This document shows, one piece after another, positions 36,330 to 45,417 of a stretch of DNA of 64,000 nt; positions within the stretch are counted from its first letter, which is position 1; every line of letters starts with the position of its first letter. The DNA comes from DAISKN01 sp964553925 (GTDB lineage Bacteria; Acidobacteriota; Vicinamibacteria; Marinacidobacterales; SMYC01). Location of the stretch: NCBI GenBank assembly GCA_964553925.1, contig CAZKNR010000182.1, positions 1 to 64,000 on the forward strand, written 5' to 3'. The notes under the pieces are model-generated. The model worked only from the letters and a program-made list of their open reading frames with translations. It was not told the DNA's origin and did not search any database. Made by a program: the position numbers and the translations under genes.

Positions 36330-38573
36330 GTGATTCGCAAGCAGGACGCTCTGGACTATCACTCCCAGGGACGCCGGGGCAAGATCGAGATCCGGCCCAC
36401 CAAGCCGACCGAGACGCAGCGCGATCTTTCCCTCGCCTACAGTCCGGGGGTCGCCGAGCCCTGTCTCGAGATCAAGAGAAACCCAGAAGACGTCTTCACC
36501 TACACGACGAAGGGGAATCTTGTAGCGGTGGTGTCGAACGGCACCGCCGTCCTCGGCCTCGGCAACATCGGCCCCCTCGCGGCGAAGCCGGTGATGGAAG
36601 GAAAAGGAGTCCTGTTCAAGAGGTTCGCGGACATCGACGTGTTCGACATCGAGCTCAACGCCCCCGATCCCGACGACGTCATCCGCGTCGTCAAGGCCCT
36701 CGAGCCCACGTTCGGCGGGATCAACCTCGAGGACATCAAAGCTCCCGACTGCTTCTATATCGAGGAGACTCTGAAGCGCGAGCTCGACATTCCCGTGTTC
36801 CACGACGACCAGCATGGCACCGCCATCATCTCCGGAGCGGCGCTCCTGAGCTGGCTCGAGCTCTCCGAGAAGGACATTGCCCGCATCAAGGTGGTGGTGA
36901 ACGGCGCCGGAGCCGCGGGCATCGCCTGCGCCGAGCTCATCGAGAGCCTCGGAGTCCGCCACGAGAACATCACCATGGCCGACTCCAAAGGCGTGGTCTA
37001 CAAGGGCCGCACCGAGGGTATGAATCCCTACAAGGAACGCTACGCTCTCGAGACTCGCCTCCGCACTCTCGCCGAGGCGATGGAAGGGGCCGACGTCTTC
37101 ATTGGCGTTTCGGCGAAAGACGCGGTATCGAAGGCCATGGTGGCCTCGATGAACCTTAAGCCTCTGGTCATGGCGATGGCCAACCCCGACCCCGAGATCG
37201 GCTGGGACGATGCGATGTCGGTGAGGGACGACCTGGTCATGGCGACGGGCCGATCGGACTTTCCGAACCAGGTGAACAACGTCCTCGGCTTTCCCTTCAT
37301 CTTCCGGGGCGCCCTCGACGTGAGGGCGCGCGCGATCAACATGGAGATGAAGCTCGCCGCCACCCACGCCCTCGCCGATCTCACCAAAGAAGACGTTCCC
37401 GACTCCGTCATGAGGGCCTATGGAGTCGACTCCATGCGTTTCGGCCCCAACTACATCATTCCCAGTCCGTTCGATCCTCGGGTCCTCACCTGGGAGGCGC
37501 CGGCCGTGGCCAGGGCGGCGATGGAGACGGGAGTCGCCCGAATTCAGATCGACCTCGATGCCTATCGCGACCAGCTGGAAGCGCGCCTCGGCCGCGGCCG
37601 CGAGGTCATGCGCTCCGTCATCGTCCGGGCGAAGAAAGACAAGAAGCGCATCGTCTTTCCCGAAGGCGAAGAGGTCAAGATTCTTCGCGCGGCCGAGCGT
37701 CTCGTGGACGAGGAGATCGCGAAGCCCATCTTGCTCGGACGGCCCGACGTGATTCAATCGCGGATGCGGGAGCTCGGGCTCGACCTCGACGGAGTCGAGA
37801 TCGTAGACCCGGAAAGCTCGGGAAAGCTCGAGGCCTACGCCAAAGAGCTCTACGGTCTCCGGAATCGCCGGGGTGTCACCCATAAAGAAGCCGGACATCT
37901 TCTCCGCAATCCGAACATGTTCGGCTCGATGATGGTGAACCTGGGCGACGCCGACGCCATGGTCGCCGGAATTTCCCAGCACTACCCCGACACCATCCGT
38001 CCCGCCCTTCAAGTCATCCGGGTGAAGACCGGTGCCCGCGTCGCCGGGGTCTACATGATGGTGTTTCAGAACGACATCAAGTTCTTCGCCGACACTACGG
38101 TGACCATCGACCCGACACCCGAGGACCTGGCGAAGATCGCCATCGAGGCCGCCGAGGTGGCGCGCCGCTTCAACGTCGAGCCTCGGGTCGCGATGCTCTC
38201 GTTCTCGAACTTCGGAAGCACTAAGCATCCCCTCGTCGACAAGGTCCGCCGGGCGGTCGAGCTCGTTCGCGAGCAAGACCCCGGCCTCGTGGTGGACGGA
38301 GAGATGCAGGCCGATACCGCCGTGGTCCGGGAGATCCTCACCGGCGACTATCCCTTCAGCCGTCTGAAGGAAGCGGCGAACGTCCTCGTCTTCCCGAGCC
38401 TCGAAGCAGGAAACATCGCGTACAAGCTCATCCAGAGGCTCGGCGGCGCCAAAGCGGTGGGCCCGATTCTCGTCGGTCTCAAAAAACCGGTGCACGTCCT
38501 GCAGCGCGGTGCCGAGGTGGACGAGATCGTGGACATGGCGGCGATCGCCGTCGTCGAAGCTCAGTCCGGCTGA
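36330..38573 (+). CDS. maeB: NADP-dependent malic enzyme with C-terminal phosphotransacetylase-like domain
   Basis: This enzyme decarboxylates malate to pyruvate with NADP. The malic domain (about 1-410) has SLAYSPGVAEPC, GNLVAVVSNGTAVLGLGNIG and the Rossmann loop VVVNGAGAAGIAC. The C-terminal half (about 430-740) is a phosphotransacetylase homologue (KKRIVFPEGEEVKILRAAERLVDE, AMVAGISQHYPDTIRP), usually a regulatory domain. It has 747 residues, as is normal. I chose GTG 36330 because AGGAGG lies four bases upstream; a longer frame from 36273 would be made of the repeat and is unlikely. Confidence 0.95.
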   Translation: MIRKQDALDYHSQGRRGKIEIRPTKPTETQRDLSLAYSPGVAEPCLEIKRNPEDVFTYTTKGNLVAVVSNGTAVLGLGNIGPLAAKPVMEGKGVLFKRFADIDVFDIELNAPDPDDVIRVVKALEPTFGGINLEDIKAPDCFYIEETLKRELDIPVFHDDQHGTAIISGAALLSWLELSEKDIARIKVVVNGAGAAGIACAELIESLGVRHENITMADSKGVVYKGRTEGMNPYKERYALETRLRTLAEAMEGADVFIGVSAKDAVSKAMVASMNLKPLVMAMANPDPEIGWDDAMSVRDDLVMATGRSDFPNQVNNVLGFPFIFRGALDVRARAINMEMKLAATHALADLTKEDVPDSVMRAYGVDSMRFGPNYIIPSPFDPRVLTWEAPAVARAAMETGVARIQIDLDAYRDQLEARLGRGREVMRSVIVRAKKDKKRIVFPEGEEVKILRAAERLVDEEIAKPILLGRPDVIQSRMRELGLDLDGVEIVDPESSGKLEAYAKELYGLRNRRGVTHKEAGHLLRNPNMFGSMMVNLGDADAMVAGISQHYPDTIRPALQVIRVKTGARVAGVYMMVFQNDIKFFADTTVTIDPTPEDLAKIAIEAAEVARRFNVEPRVAMLSFSNFGSTKHPLVDKVRRAVELVREQDPGLVVDGEMQADTAVVREILTGDYPFSRLKEAANVLVFPSLEAGNIAYKLIQRLGGAKAVGPILVGLKKPVHVLQRGAEVDEIVDMAAIAVVEAQSG

Positions 38574-39277
38574 GGGGCGGGCTCGATGCGCCGGCCTCTC
38601 TCCGGGGCTCGCCATCGGGAATAGTGGGGTGCGAGGGTCGAAGGCGAGACGCCCGCGAAATAGAGGCCGACCATCGTCCAGTTGAGGAGCGTCGTCAGAA
38701 CGACGCCCAGTGACTCCCAGTGGCGGTCACCCGTCGACACGGTGACGTCGAGAGGCACGAGGCACCCCTTCCGCCGCAGTATCCTTATTAATAGGACGTC
38801 CTCTAGGAAGGGGACGTCGGGAAATCCCCCTAGCTCCTCGAAGATCGACCTCCTGAAAAAGAGGCCCTGATCCCCGTAGGGCAAGCCTAGACCGCGCGCC
38901 CGGAGGTTGGAGCCAAGAGCGGCGAGCCTGAGCGCGGTCCTGGGGCTTCGGATGCGAAGGCGAAAAAAGCCTCCCACGACGGCGGGATCGGCGAGGGCGC
39001 TTTCGATCGCCTCGGCGGCGCCGGCTCCGAGAACGGCGTCGGCGTGAAGAAAGAGGAGTGTGTCTCCTTCTGTTTCGCGGGCGCCGCGGTTCATCTGACG
39101 CGCGCGGCCCGGCTCGCAGGCGAGGACCCGGGCACCCGAGCGCCGGGCGATCTCGACGGTTCCATCGACGCTGCCTCCGTCCACGACCACGACCTCCGCG
39201 CGCTCAGGGAGCGCTTCCAGAGTCGCCGCCAGGTTACGGGCCTCGTTCCAGGTCGGAATCACGACGGACAGCTTCAT
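38561..39277 (-). CDS. Glycosyltransferase family 2, TIGR04283-like
   Basis: The 238-residue GT-A glycosyltransferase begins MKLSVVIPTWNEARNLAATLEAL, has VVVDGGSVDGTVEIAR and FLHADAVLG (the DxD-like donor site), and later LGLPYGDQGLFFRRSIFEELGGFP and FLEDV. This matches a group often called TIGR04283, some members of which sit in arsenosugar gene clusters. No such genes are nearby. A C-terminal hydrophobic segment (LLNWTMVGLYFAGV) suggests membrane association. It overlaps the converging maeB by 13 bases. Confidence 0.87.
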   Translation of the reverse strand: MKLSVVIPTWNEARNLAATLEALPERAEVVVVDGGSVDGTVEIARRSGARVLACEPGRARQMNRGARETEGDTLLFLHADAVLGAGAAEAIESALADPAVVGGFFRLRIRSPRTALRLAALGSNLRARGLGLPYGDQGLFFRRSIFEELGGFPDVPFLEDVLLIRILRRKGCLVPLDVTVSTGDRHWESLGVVLTTLLNWTMVGLYFAGVSPSTLAPHYSRWRAPERGRRIEPAPQPD

Positions 39278-39286
39278 GGGTTGCGA

Positions 39287-39295
39287 TGCTAGACT
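39287..39295 (+). promoter_or_regulatory. Candidate extended -10 promoter of isocitrate dehydrogenase
   Basis: TGCTAGACT (TGn plus TAGACT) ends nine bases before the ATG at 39305. No ribosome site is visible, so the leader would be very short. This is a motif-only call. Confidence 0.35.
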
Positions 39296-39304
39296 AACCT
39301 AACT

Positions 39305-40318
39305 ATGGCCCATCGCATCACGCTCATTCCCGGAGACGGGATCGGTCCGGAGATCACCGAGGCCGCCATTCGCGTACTGGAGAAAACCGGCGTCGCTTTC
39401 GAGTGGGAGCCACACGAGGCCGGGATCCGCTCCTATGAGAAAACGGGTAACCCGCTGCCGCCGGCGTTGCTCGAGTCCATCCGCAAGAACAAGGTGGCGT
39501 TCAAGGGCCCGCTCACGACACTGGTCGGAGAAGGATTCGCGAGCGCCAACGTCACCCTTCGTAAAGAGCTCGATCTCTACACCAACTTGCGGCCGGTCCG
39601 GAGCATCGAGGGCGTGAAGTCGCGTTACGAGGACATCAACCTCGTCATCGTGCGCGAGAACACCGAAGACCTGTACTCGGGAATCGAGCACATGATCATG
39701 CCCGGCGTCACCCAGGGGCTGAAGGTCATCACCTCTTACGCCTCGATCCGCATCGCGCGGTTCGCTTTCGACTACGCCAAAAAGCGCGGCCGCAAGAAAG
39801 TCACCGCGGGCCACAAGGCGAACATCATGAAGCTCACCGACGGCCTGTTTCTCGACAGCGCCCGTCAGGTCGCGGCGGAATATCCGGATATCCAGTTCGA
39901 TCACAAGATCGTCGACAACCTCGCGATGCAGCTGGTCTTGAACCCCAACCAGTTCGACGTGCTGCTGCTCTCGAACCTCTATGGGGACATCGTATCGGAC
40001 CTCTGCGCCGGCCTCGTCGGCGGGCTCGGCCTCGTTCCCGCCGCCAACATCGGCGAGGAGTTCGCGGTCTTCGAGGCGGTCCACGGCTCCGCTCCCGACA
40101 TCACGGGAAAGGGCATCGCCAATCCCACAGCTCTTCTGTTCTCGGGAGTCCTGATGCTGCGCCATCTGGGAGAGAACGAGGCCGCGGACCGCGTCCTGAA
40201 GGCGGTATTCGCGGTCCTGAAGAGGGGTGAAGTCCGGACCCCCGACCTCGGCGGAAAGGCGTCGACGAAGGAGTACACGGACGCCCTCGTGCGCGAGCTC
40301 GAGGCGTCAACGAGCTGA
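39305..40318 (+). CDS. NAD-dependent isocitrate/isopropylmalate dehydrogenase family (isocitrate dehydrogenase)
   Basis: This enzyme oxidises isocitrate to 2-oxoglutarate with NAD. It is a short 337-residue form of the family. It opens ITLIPGDGIGPEIT, has the substrate loop VTLRKELDLYTNLRPVRS, then VIVRENTEDLYSGIEH, the catalytic K/Y/D set in TAGHKANIMKLTDGLF and NLYGDIVSDLCAGLVGGLGL, and the nucleotide loop EAVHGSAPDI. The ENTEDLYSG motif and short length favour the NAD isocitrate dehydrogenase branch over LeuB. It is probably monocistronic. Confidence 0.92.
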   Translation: MAHRITLIPGDGIGPEITEAAIRVLEKTGVAFEWEPHEAGIRSYEKTGNPLPPALLESIRKNKVAFKGPLTTLVGEGFASANVTLRKELDLYTNLRPVRSIEGVKSRYEDINLVIVRENTEDLYSGIEHMIMPGVTQGLKVITSYASIRIARFAFDYAKKRGRKKVTAGHKANIMKLTDGLFLDSARQVAAEYPDIQFDHKIVDNLAMQLVLNPNQFDVLLLSNLYGDIVSDLCAGLVGGLGLVPAANIGEEFAVFEAVHGSAPDITGKGIANPTALLFSGVLMLRHLGENEAADRVLKAVFAVLKRGEVRTPDLGGKASTKEYTDALVRELEASTS

Positions 40319-40387
40319 GTGCCACACAGGACCCTTGCGTTTTCGGGTTTTGGGCGCGATCCTGAATGGAAACAAGGATAACCCTCG

Positions 40388-41326
40388 ATGGCCCGTACCC
40401 TTCGCTGTCCCCAGTGTGGCTTGATGCAGCTCTCTCAAGAGAGCTGCAAGAAGTGCGGCGCGGCCTTGGCCGCGCACTCGATTCCGGCCGTCTCGGCGCG
40501 CAGACCGGCGCCCGCGGCCGCTGTCGAGGAGGACTCGCCCTATCAGCCGCCGGCCACGGCACGCGCAGTCTCCCGTCGAGCGGCTCCGGTCGGATCGCAG
40601 GACTCGGTCTTCGACCGCGATCGATTCCTCATGCGCCAGCGCGTCTTTACCATTCACGAGAAGTACGAGATCTGGGACGAGGAGGGACGTCCGATCCTCT
40701 TCGTCGAGCGGCCCGGTCACTACTTGAGGAATCTAGCCGCTCTCTTCGGGGGACTCTTCGCCGGTGCTCTCGCAGCCGCGCCCTTCTTCTGGCTGAGCGA
40801 TCGGCTGCAGACGGAAACGCCCATCGCCCTCGGTATCGTCGCCGGCCTCGTGGCGCTCGTCGTCGTCATCGGGCTCCTTTCGCAGAAAAGGCACGTCCAC
40901 TTTTACCGGGACGACTCGAAACAGGAGCTTCTTCTCGAGGTGCTGCAGGACCAGAAGCTCGCTTTCCTGACTCACACGTTCACGGTGAACGACCCCGGAG
41001 GCACGACTCTCGCGCGACTTTCGAAGAACCTCCTGACCGATATCTTTCGCAAGAAGTGGAGCGTTTCGTCGCCCGACGGCCGCCCCCTGTGGGAAGCGAA
41101 GGAAGACTCGGTGCTCATGGCGCTGGTGCGGCGTTTTCTCACTAAACTCGTTCCCCTATGCTTCATCTTCTGCCTCCCCGGCGGCCAGGTCGTCGGCGAG
41201 TTCAACCGAAAGTTCACCCTCCTCGACCGCTACGTCCTCGACCTGTCGGGGGACTCCGAGCGCGCTCTCGATAGGCGAGTGGCGCTCGCGATGGGAGTCA
41301 TGCTCGACACCGGAGAGCGCCGCTAA
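40388..41326 (+). CDS. Zinc-ribbon protein with two membrane helices and LURP-one/scramblase-like domain
   Basis: The 312-residue protein starts with a four-cysteine zinc ribbon (CPQCG and CKKCG, residues 7-24). A loose linker follows, then a domain opening with FTIHEKYEIWDEEGRPILFVE that resembles the Tubby-like LURP-one or scramblase fold. This fold is split by two membrane helices (about 118-135 and 144-163) and resumes with KQELLLEVLQDQK and LWEAKEDSVLMAL. The family is widespread in Acidobacteria-like genomes, to my knowledge without a defined role. A lipid-binding or membrane-sensing role is inference. Confidence 0.7.
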   Translation: MARTLRCPQCGLMQLSQESCKKCGAALAAHSIPAVSARRPAPAAAVEEDSPYQPPATARAVSRRAAPVGSQDSVFDRDRFLMRQRVFTIHEKYEIWDEEGRPILFVERPGHYLRNLAALFGGLFAGALAAAPFFWLSDRLQTETPIALGIVAGLVALVVVIGLLSQKRHVHFYRDDSKQELLLEVLQDQKLAFLTHTFTVNDPGGTTLARLSKNLLTDIFRKKWSVSSPDGRPLWEAKEDSVLMALVRRFLTKLVPLCFIFCLPGGQVVGEFNRKFTLLDRYVLDLSGDSERALDRRVALAMGVMLDTGERR

Positions 41327-41332
41327 CTTTAA

Positions 41333-41657
41333 CTAAGTTCGGCCGGCGAGGAGATCCGGAAGCTCGAGGAAGACTTCGAGGACCGGCTCCGCCTCTCGGT
41401 CCACTCTCGTCTCCCACCAAAGCTCGTCGTCTTTGATGAAGATCTCGAATCGAAAAAGACAGGCAGCAAGCATGCTCGCGCTCGGCGAGCGACCGGAGCT
41501 CGGTCTCGAGGCCGGGCAGAGTGCGAAAGCGAAATCGGCCCCCGCCGGGGAATCGTTCGCTCGAAAGATAGCCTCTCTCGAAAACGTCGCGGAATTCCTC
41601 GAGCCGGCGGCGGAAGTCCTCGGAGTCGAGGGTGCAGGCGATCGGCTCAGAGCTCAC
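41333..41657 (-). pseudogene. Frameshifted small gene with REHxCC motif
   Basis: The first frame reads from ATG 41657 through PGLETELRSLAEREHACCLSF and then turns to nonsense at five A residues (41453-41457). Removing one base joins it to FRFEIFIKDDELWWETRVD and a stop at 41333, giving a coherent protein of about 107 residues. Its cysteine-pair motif followed by a beta hairpin resembles a small family I know only from hypothetical proteins. The frameshift is in a homopolymer, so an assembly error is possible. A degraded partial copy lies at 45943-46012. Confidence 0.6.
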
Positions 41658-41689
41658 CCGGTCATTATAAGCAGTATCATGCGGCTCTC

Positions 41690-42016
41690 GTGATCCTCAT
41701 AAAATCCGGGGCGCTCTTCTTCGCGACGGCCCTCGCGGAGATCGTCGGCTGTTTCCTTCCGTATCTCTGGCTTCGAAAAGGGGGCTCAGCCTGGCTCCTC
41801 TTTCCGGCCGCGATCTCGCTCGCGACCTTCGCGTGGCTCTTGACGCTGCATCCGACTGCCGCCGGGCGAACTTATGCCGCTTACGGCGGAGTCTACGTCG
41901 CGACCGCCGTCTTCTGGCTCTGGCTCGTCGAAAGTCGCGTGCCGAATCGATGGGACCTGGTGGGCGCCTCCGTATGTGTCCTGGGGATGGCGATTATCGT
42001 GCTCGGCTCTCGTTGA
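41690..42016 (+). CDS. YnfA family small membrane protein (UPF0060)
   Basis: The 108-residue protein has four predicted membrane helices. The family shows in FATALAEIVGCFLPYLWLRKG, AAGRTYAAYGGVYVATA and VPNRWDLVGASVCVLGMAIIVLG. YnfA belongs to the SMR-related transporters and has been linked to multidrug efflux in some bacteria. The GTG start lies 32 bases beyond the divergent frameshifted gene. Confidence 0.92.
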   Translation: MILIKSGALFFATALAEIVGCFLPYLWLRKGGSAWLLFPAAISLATFAWLLTLHPTAAGRTYAAYGGVYVATAVFWLWLVESRVPNRWDLVGASVCVLGMAIIVLGSR

Positions 42017-42142
42017 GTGTCGGGTTGATGGCTTGGGCACTCTCCCCCCGGGTGTAGTGATTCTCCTGGCTCGCGTGTAGGGAACCGCCGACGGTAGGGG
42101 TCCGTTCTCAAGTCGGCGCATAGAGTTGGCGCGAAGAGAGCC

Positions 42143-42158
42143 CGGCACAGGCCTTGCA
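42143..42158 (+). promoter_or_regulatory. Candidate sigma-54 promoter of the delta-60 repeat gene
   Basis: CGGCACAGGCCTTGCA matches the -24/-12 consensus TGGCACG-N4-TTGCA except at the first T and the seventh base. GG (42144-42145) and GC (42156-42157) are separated by exactly ten bases. The leader to ATG 42180 would be about ten bases with no ribosome site, which leaves some doubt. Confidence 0.55.
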
Positions 42159-42179
42159 CTGCGATCGATTGGTTTCTCC

Positions 42180-45100
42180 ATGAGCCGATCCCGTCGCACC
42201 GCCTCAGTTCTCTTTGCCCTCACGATCTCGGCTTCCTCCGTTCGAGCCGGCTACGCGCCAGGCTGCACCGTCGCGCTCGAGATTGCCGGAGCCCACGAAG
42301 TCAACGCCGTGGCCATTCAGCCGGATGGAAAGATCGTCGTTGCGGGCTATGTGGATTTCGGCACCACCTCCGACCGGGATTTTTTTGTCGCACGCCTGCA
42401 TCCGGACTTGACTCTCGACACGTCGTTCAACGGAACGGGGTATCGCGCCAACGATCTCCAAACACGCGACGACGAGGCCTTCGCGGTAGTGGTGCAGTTC
42501 GATCAGAAGATCGTCGTGGGAGGTTACTCGCGAGATAACGGCAGCAAGATTTACTTCGCCTTCGCCCGGTACAATCGGGACGGGAGTATGGACGCGAGCT
42601 TCGGTGCCGGCGGCCTCAGGTACATCGACATCTTCCCTTCCAATAACGACCAGCTGCGCGGCATGGCGATCCAACCCGACGGGAAGATCCTGGGCGCCGG
42701 TTTCTCGACGCCAGGAGGGACCCAACGACTCGTGGTCATGAGATTGCTGAAGAACGGGAATCTGGATAACTCGTTCGACGGCAACGGAGTGGCGCAGCCC
42801 ACTATCGGCTCAAGCACCTTCTCGTTGGGTACCGACGTCGTCGTCCAGCCGGACGGGAAGATCGTCGTCTCCGGCGAGGCGTTCTTCGGCTCGAGCGACT
42901 TCATCGCCGTACGTCTGCGTCCCGACGGAAGCCTCGACACCACGTTCAACGCCGCCGGCTGGGTCGCGACCGACATTGGTTTCAGCAACGACTCCGCTTC
43001 TTCCGTAGCGCTCCAGCCCGACGGAAAGATCGTCCTTGCGGGGACCGCGGGTATCGGGACCGCGATCGTGGACGCCGCGCTTACCCGGTACGGCCCGGGC
43101 GGAGCCATCGATGCGACGTTCGACAGCGACGGGAAGGTCGTCCATGATTTCGGAGGTTTCGTAGGTTCCGATATCGGAGACGCCCTCGTCCTCGATGCCG
43201 CCAGCAATCTCCTCGTCGCCGGATCGAGCAATGTGGCGGGTTCGAACTTCGCCTTCGCGCGCATTCGACCGAACGGCGCGACCGACCTTACCAAAACCGA
43301 CGACGTCAGCGGTATGGAGGATCGAGGCCTGGGGATCGCGGTGACGCCCGCGGGGAAGATCCTCGTCGTGGGCTCGGGTCAGGGGCCCACCAACCCGAAA
43401 ACGACCCTCGCGCTCTATAACCCGGATGGCACCCAGGATTGCGGCTCCTTCTTTCTCCATCCCACCAGCGTAGGAGCGGCGAGCTTCCTCCCCGTAGGTT
43501 GTCCTTCGAATTGGGATTGCGTGAACGATCAGACGGCAAACGCAGCGACGGGACCGCCGGCGCCATCCGACGGCTTCGCGACGTTGGTTCGCAGTGCCGC
43601 CTCTCCCGCCGAAGACCTTTACGGGCTCGCCGACGGACAGCTCCCTTCGGGGAAGGTCGTCACCGAGATCGAGGTCGTCGCCCAGCTCGCCTGGGGCAAC
43701 ACTGGCACGGCGCCGACGGCGGCGCTCCTTTATCAAAGGCAGAGCTTCGATCCGGTCCCGGTAACGGGAGGCCCGCTCGCGATCTCAAATGTTGCCTTCC
43801 AGGAGGTCCGGCGGCGCTTCTCATCGCTCAATTGGTTCGCGCCGGAGCTCGACTCTCTCGAGATCGGCCTCGGCCACGTCGGTGGAAACGAACTGCTGAT
43901 GACCCAGAACTACGTCAAAGTCACCTACGGGGAGACACGGGTCCATCCCGTCGACGTCTTCACCGCGGGGTCTTCCGGTGATTCGACGAGCGGCCGGGTC
44001 ATGCTCAACTGGTTGAATCCCTCCTACGGCCTCTACGATCGGACGGTGATCCGACGCGATACGACGACATGCCCCGTAACTCCGGCCGATGGCGTTCCCG
44101 CCGGGCCGCCTTTTTCCGATGGGCTCGGCAACCCCGGAAGCTTCGTCGATACTACGGTGTCTGTTGGTTCGACGTACTTCTACACCGCGTTCGTGCTGGA
44201 TTCGGCGGGCCGGGCTTCGACGGGAGTGTGCAAATCCGCCACCCCGTTCGATCGAACCACGGGCCGGGTCGAGTGGCGCTACGACACTTCGATCGCGGCG
44301 CTCACCACACCGGGTCTTCGTTTGAACGTTCCTCTCAATGAGAGCGTGGTTTACACTGTGGCCAACGACGGCCTGGTGCACGCGATCCGCGGCGGTTCTG
44401 TCGCGAGCGGCGGAGGAAGCTGGCCTCCGGGTTTTAAACCCCTTCTCATCGGAGGCCCCGCGCAAGCGCGGCCTCCCGTTATTCCTCTCCCACCTACGCC
44501 AACGCTCGCTGTGCTTCTCGGATCTCAAGACGGCCGCGCTTACGCGGTCAACGCTCTCACCGGCGCTCTGATCTGGAAGTCGGCCATCCTGGGTACGAAC
44601 GTACAGGCGGCGCCGGCGGCGGCCCTCGCGGCCTTCGGCGGCGGCGCGGACCTGGTCTTCGTGGCGACCCGCAACACCGTAGGGCCCAACCGCCTGTACG
44701 CGCTCGACCCCACGGACGGCGCCGTGGTCTGGTACTTCGACAACGGCGGCCCGGCGACGGGAATCGGAGAGATCGTCTCCGGCGCTTCCGTGGACAACGC
44801 AGGCCGGCGGGTCTTCTTCACGAGCGCTCTGGGAACGAGCTTGAAGACGACGTGGTGTCTCAACTATTTGGTGACGCCGCCCGCGATGTGCTCCGGCTGG
44901 CCTGCTTTCGGCGTGGCCCCCGGGGGAGGCGACATCCAGGCGAGTCCGATTCTTTATCAGGGCTCGGTCTTCGTATCGGAGACCTCAGCCGGAGACCTCT
45001 ACAGAGTCGACCCTGGCAGCGGTTTGGATTCGCTGGTGTTCAACCTTGCCGACGGAGGTGCGAAGGGTTTCGTGTTCCCGCAGTTCGGCACGACCAACCT

Positions 45101-45416
45101 CTTCGCCTCCACCTCGACCTCGACGTGGTCCGTGGATTACAACTTGCTCAGTTTTAACTGGAACGGCTCCTGTGTCGCGACGCCCTCCACTCCCACGGCG
45201 GTTCCCTTCACCGACTGGGTGTTCGTCGGCTCGAGCGAGGGAAAGCTCTTCCAGTTCAGCGCCAGCGGTGGAGCCGGTTGCCCAGCGCCCCCGAGTGTGT
45301 GCATCGGGAACTGCGCAACGACCATCGTCGGGGCGCCCGCGTACGACATCCTGAAGACGATGCTCTACGTGGGAACGGCTGAAGGCAAGATCTACGGCGT
45401 ATGGGCGCCGTTCTAA
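42180..45416 (+). CDS. Large secreted delta-60 repeat / beta-propeller protein
   Basis: This is a 1078-residue secreted protein. After a signal peptide (cleavage near VRA-GY), residues about 30-420 hold delta-60 repeats: blocks of the form VAIQPDGKIVVAGY and LHPDLTLDTSFNGTG, repeated about seven times. A middle region (about 430-690) has disulfide-prone cysteines and fibronectin-like segments. The C-terminal third (about 720-1075) is a PQQ-type propeller (YAVNALTGALIWKSAI, YALDPTDGAVVWYFDNGG, VGTAEGKIYGVWAPF). No enzymatic motif is seen. A surface or adhesin-like role is only a guess. A small secreted gene starts one base after the stop. Confidence 0.85.
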   Translation: MSRSRRTASVLFALTISASSVRAGYAPGCTVALEIAGAHEVNAVAIQPDGKIVVAGYVDFGTTSDRDFFVARLHPDLTLDTSFNGTGYRANDLQTRDDEAFAVVVQFDQKIVVGGYSRDNGSKIYFAFARYNRDGSMDASFGAGGLRYIDIFPSNNDQLRGMAIQPDGKILGAGFSTPGGTQRLVVMRLLKNGNLDNSFDGNGVAQPTIGSSTFSLGTDVVVQPDGKIVVSGEAFFGSSDFIAVRLRPDGSLDTTFNAAGWVATDIGFSNDSASSVALQPDGKIVLAGTAGIGTAIVDAALTRYGPGGAIDATFDSDGKVVHDFGGFVGSDIGDALVLDAASNLLVAGSSNVAGSNFAFARIRPNGATDLTKTDDVSGMEDRGLGIAVTPAGKILVVGSGQGPTNPKTTLALYNPDGTQDCGSFFLHPTSVGAASFLPVGCPSNWDCVNDQTANAATGPPAPSDGFATLVRSAASPAEDLYGLADGQLPSGKVVTEIEVVAQLAWGNTGTAPTAALLYQRQSFDPVPVTGGPLAISNVAFQEVRRRFSSLNWFAPELDSLEIGLGHVGGNELLMTQNYVKVTYGETRVHPVDVFTAGSSGDSTSGRVMLNWLNPSYGLYDRTVIRRDTTTCPVTPADGVPAGPPFSDGLGNPGSFVDTTVSVGSTYFYTAFVLDSAGRASTGVCKSATPFDRTTGRVEWRYDTSIAALTTPGLRLNVPLNESVVYTVANDGLVHAIRGGSVASGGGSWPPGFKPLLIGGPAQARPPVIPLPPTPTLAVLLGSQDGRAYAVNALTGALIWKSAILGTNVQAAPAAALAAFGGGADLVFVATRNTVGPNRLYALDPTDGAVVWYFDNGGPATGIGEIVSGASVDNAGRRVFFTSALGTSLKTTWCLNYLVTPPAMCSGWPAFGVAPGGGDIQASPILYQGSVFVSETSAGDLYRVDPGSGLDSLVFNLADGGAKGFVFPQFGTTNLFASTSTSTWSVDYNLLSFNWNGSCVATPSTPTAVPFTDWVFVGSSEGKLFQFSASGGAGCPAPPSVCIGNCATTIVGAPAYDILKTMLYVGTAEGKIYGVWAPF

Positions 45417-45417
45417 T

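Noticed and set aside
36243..38615. 790-codon open frame opposite malic enzyme on the minus strand
   Set aside because: It is antisense to a well-conserved enzyme, is rich in His, Arg and Asp as expected for a complementary frame in GC-rich DNA, and has no domain I recognise.
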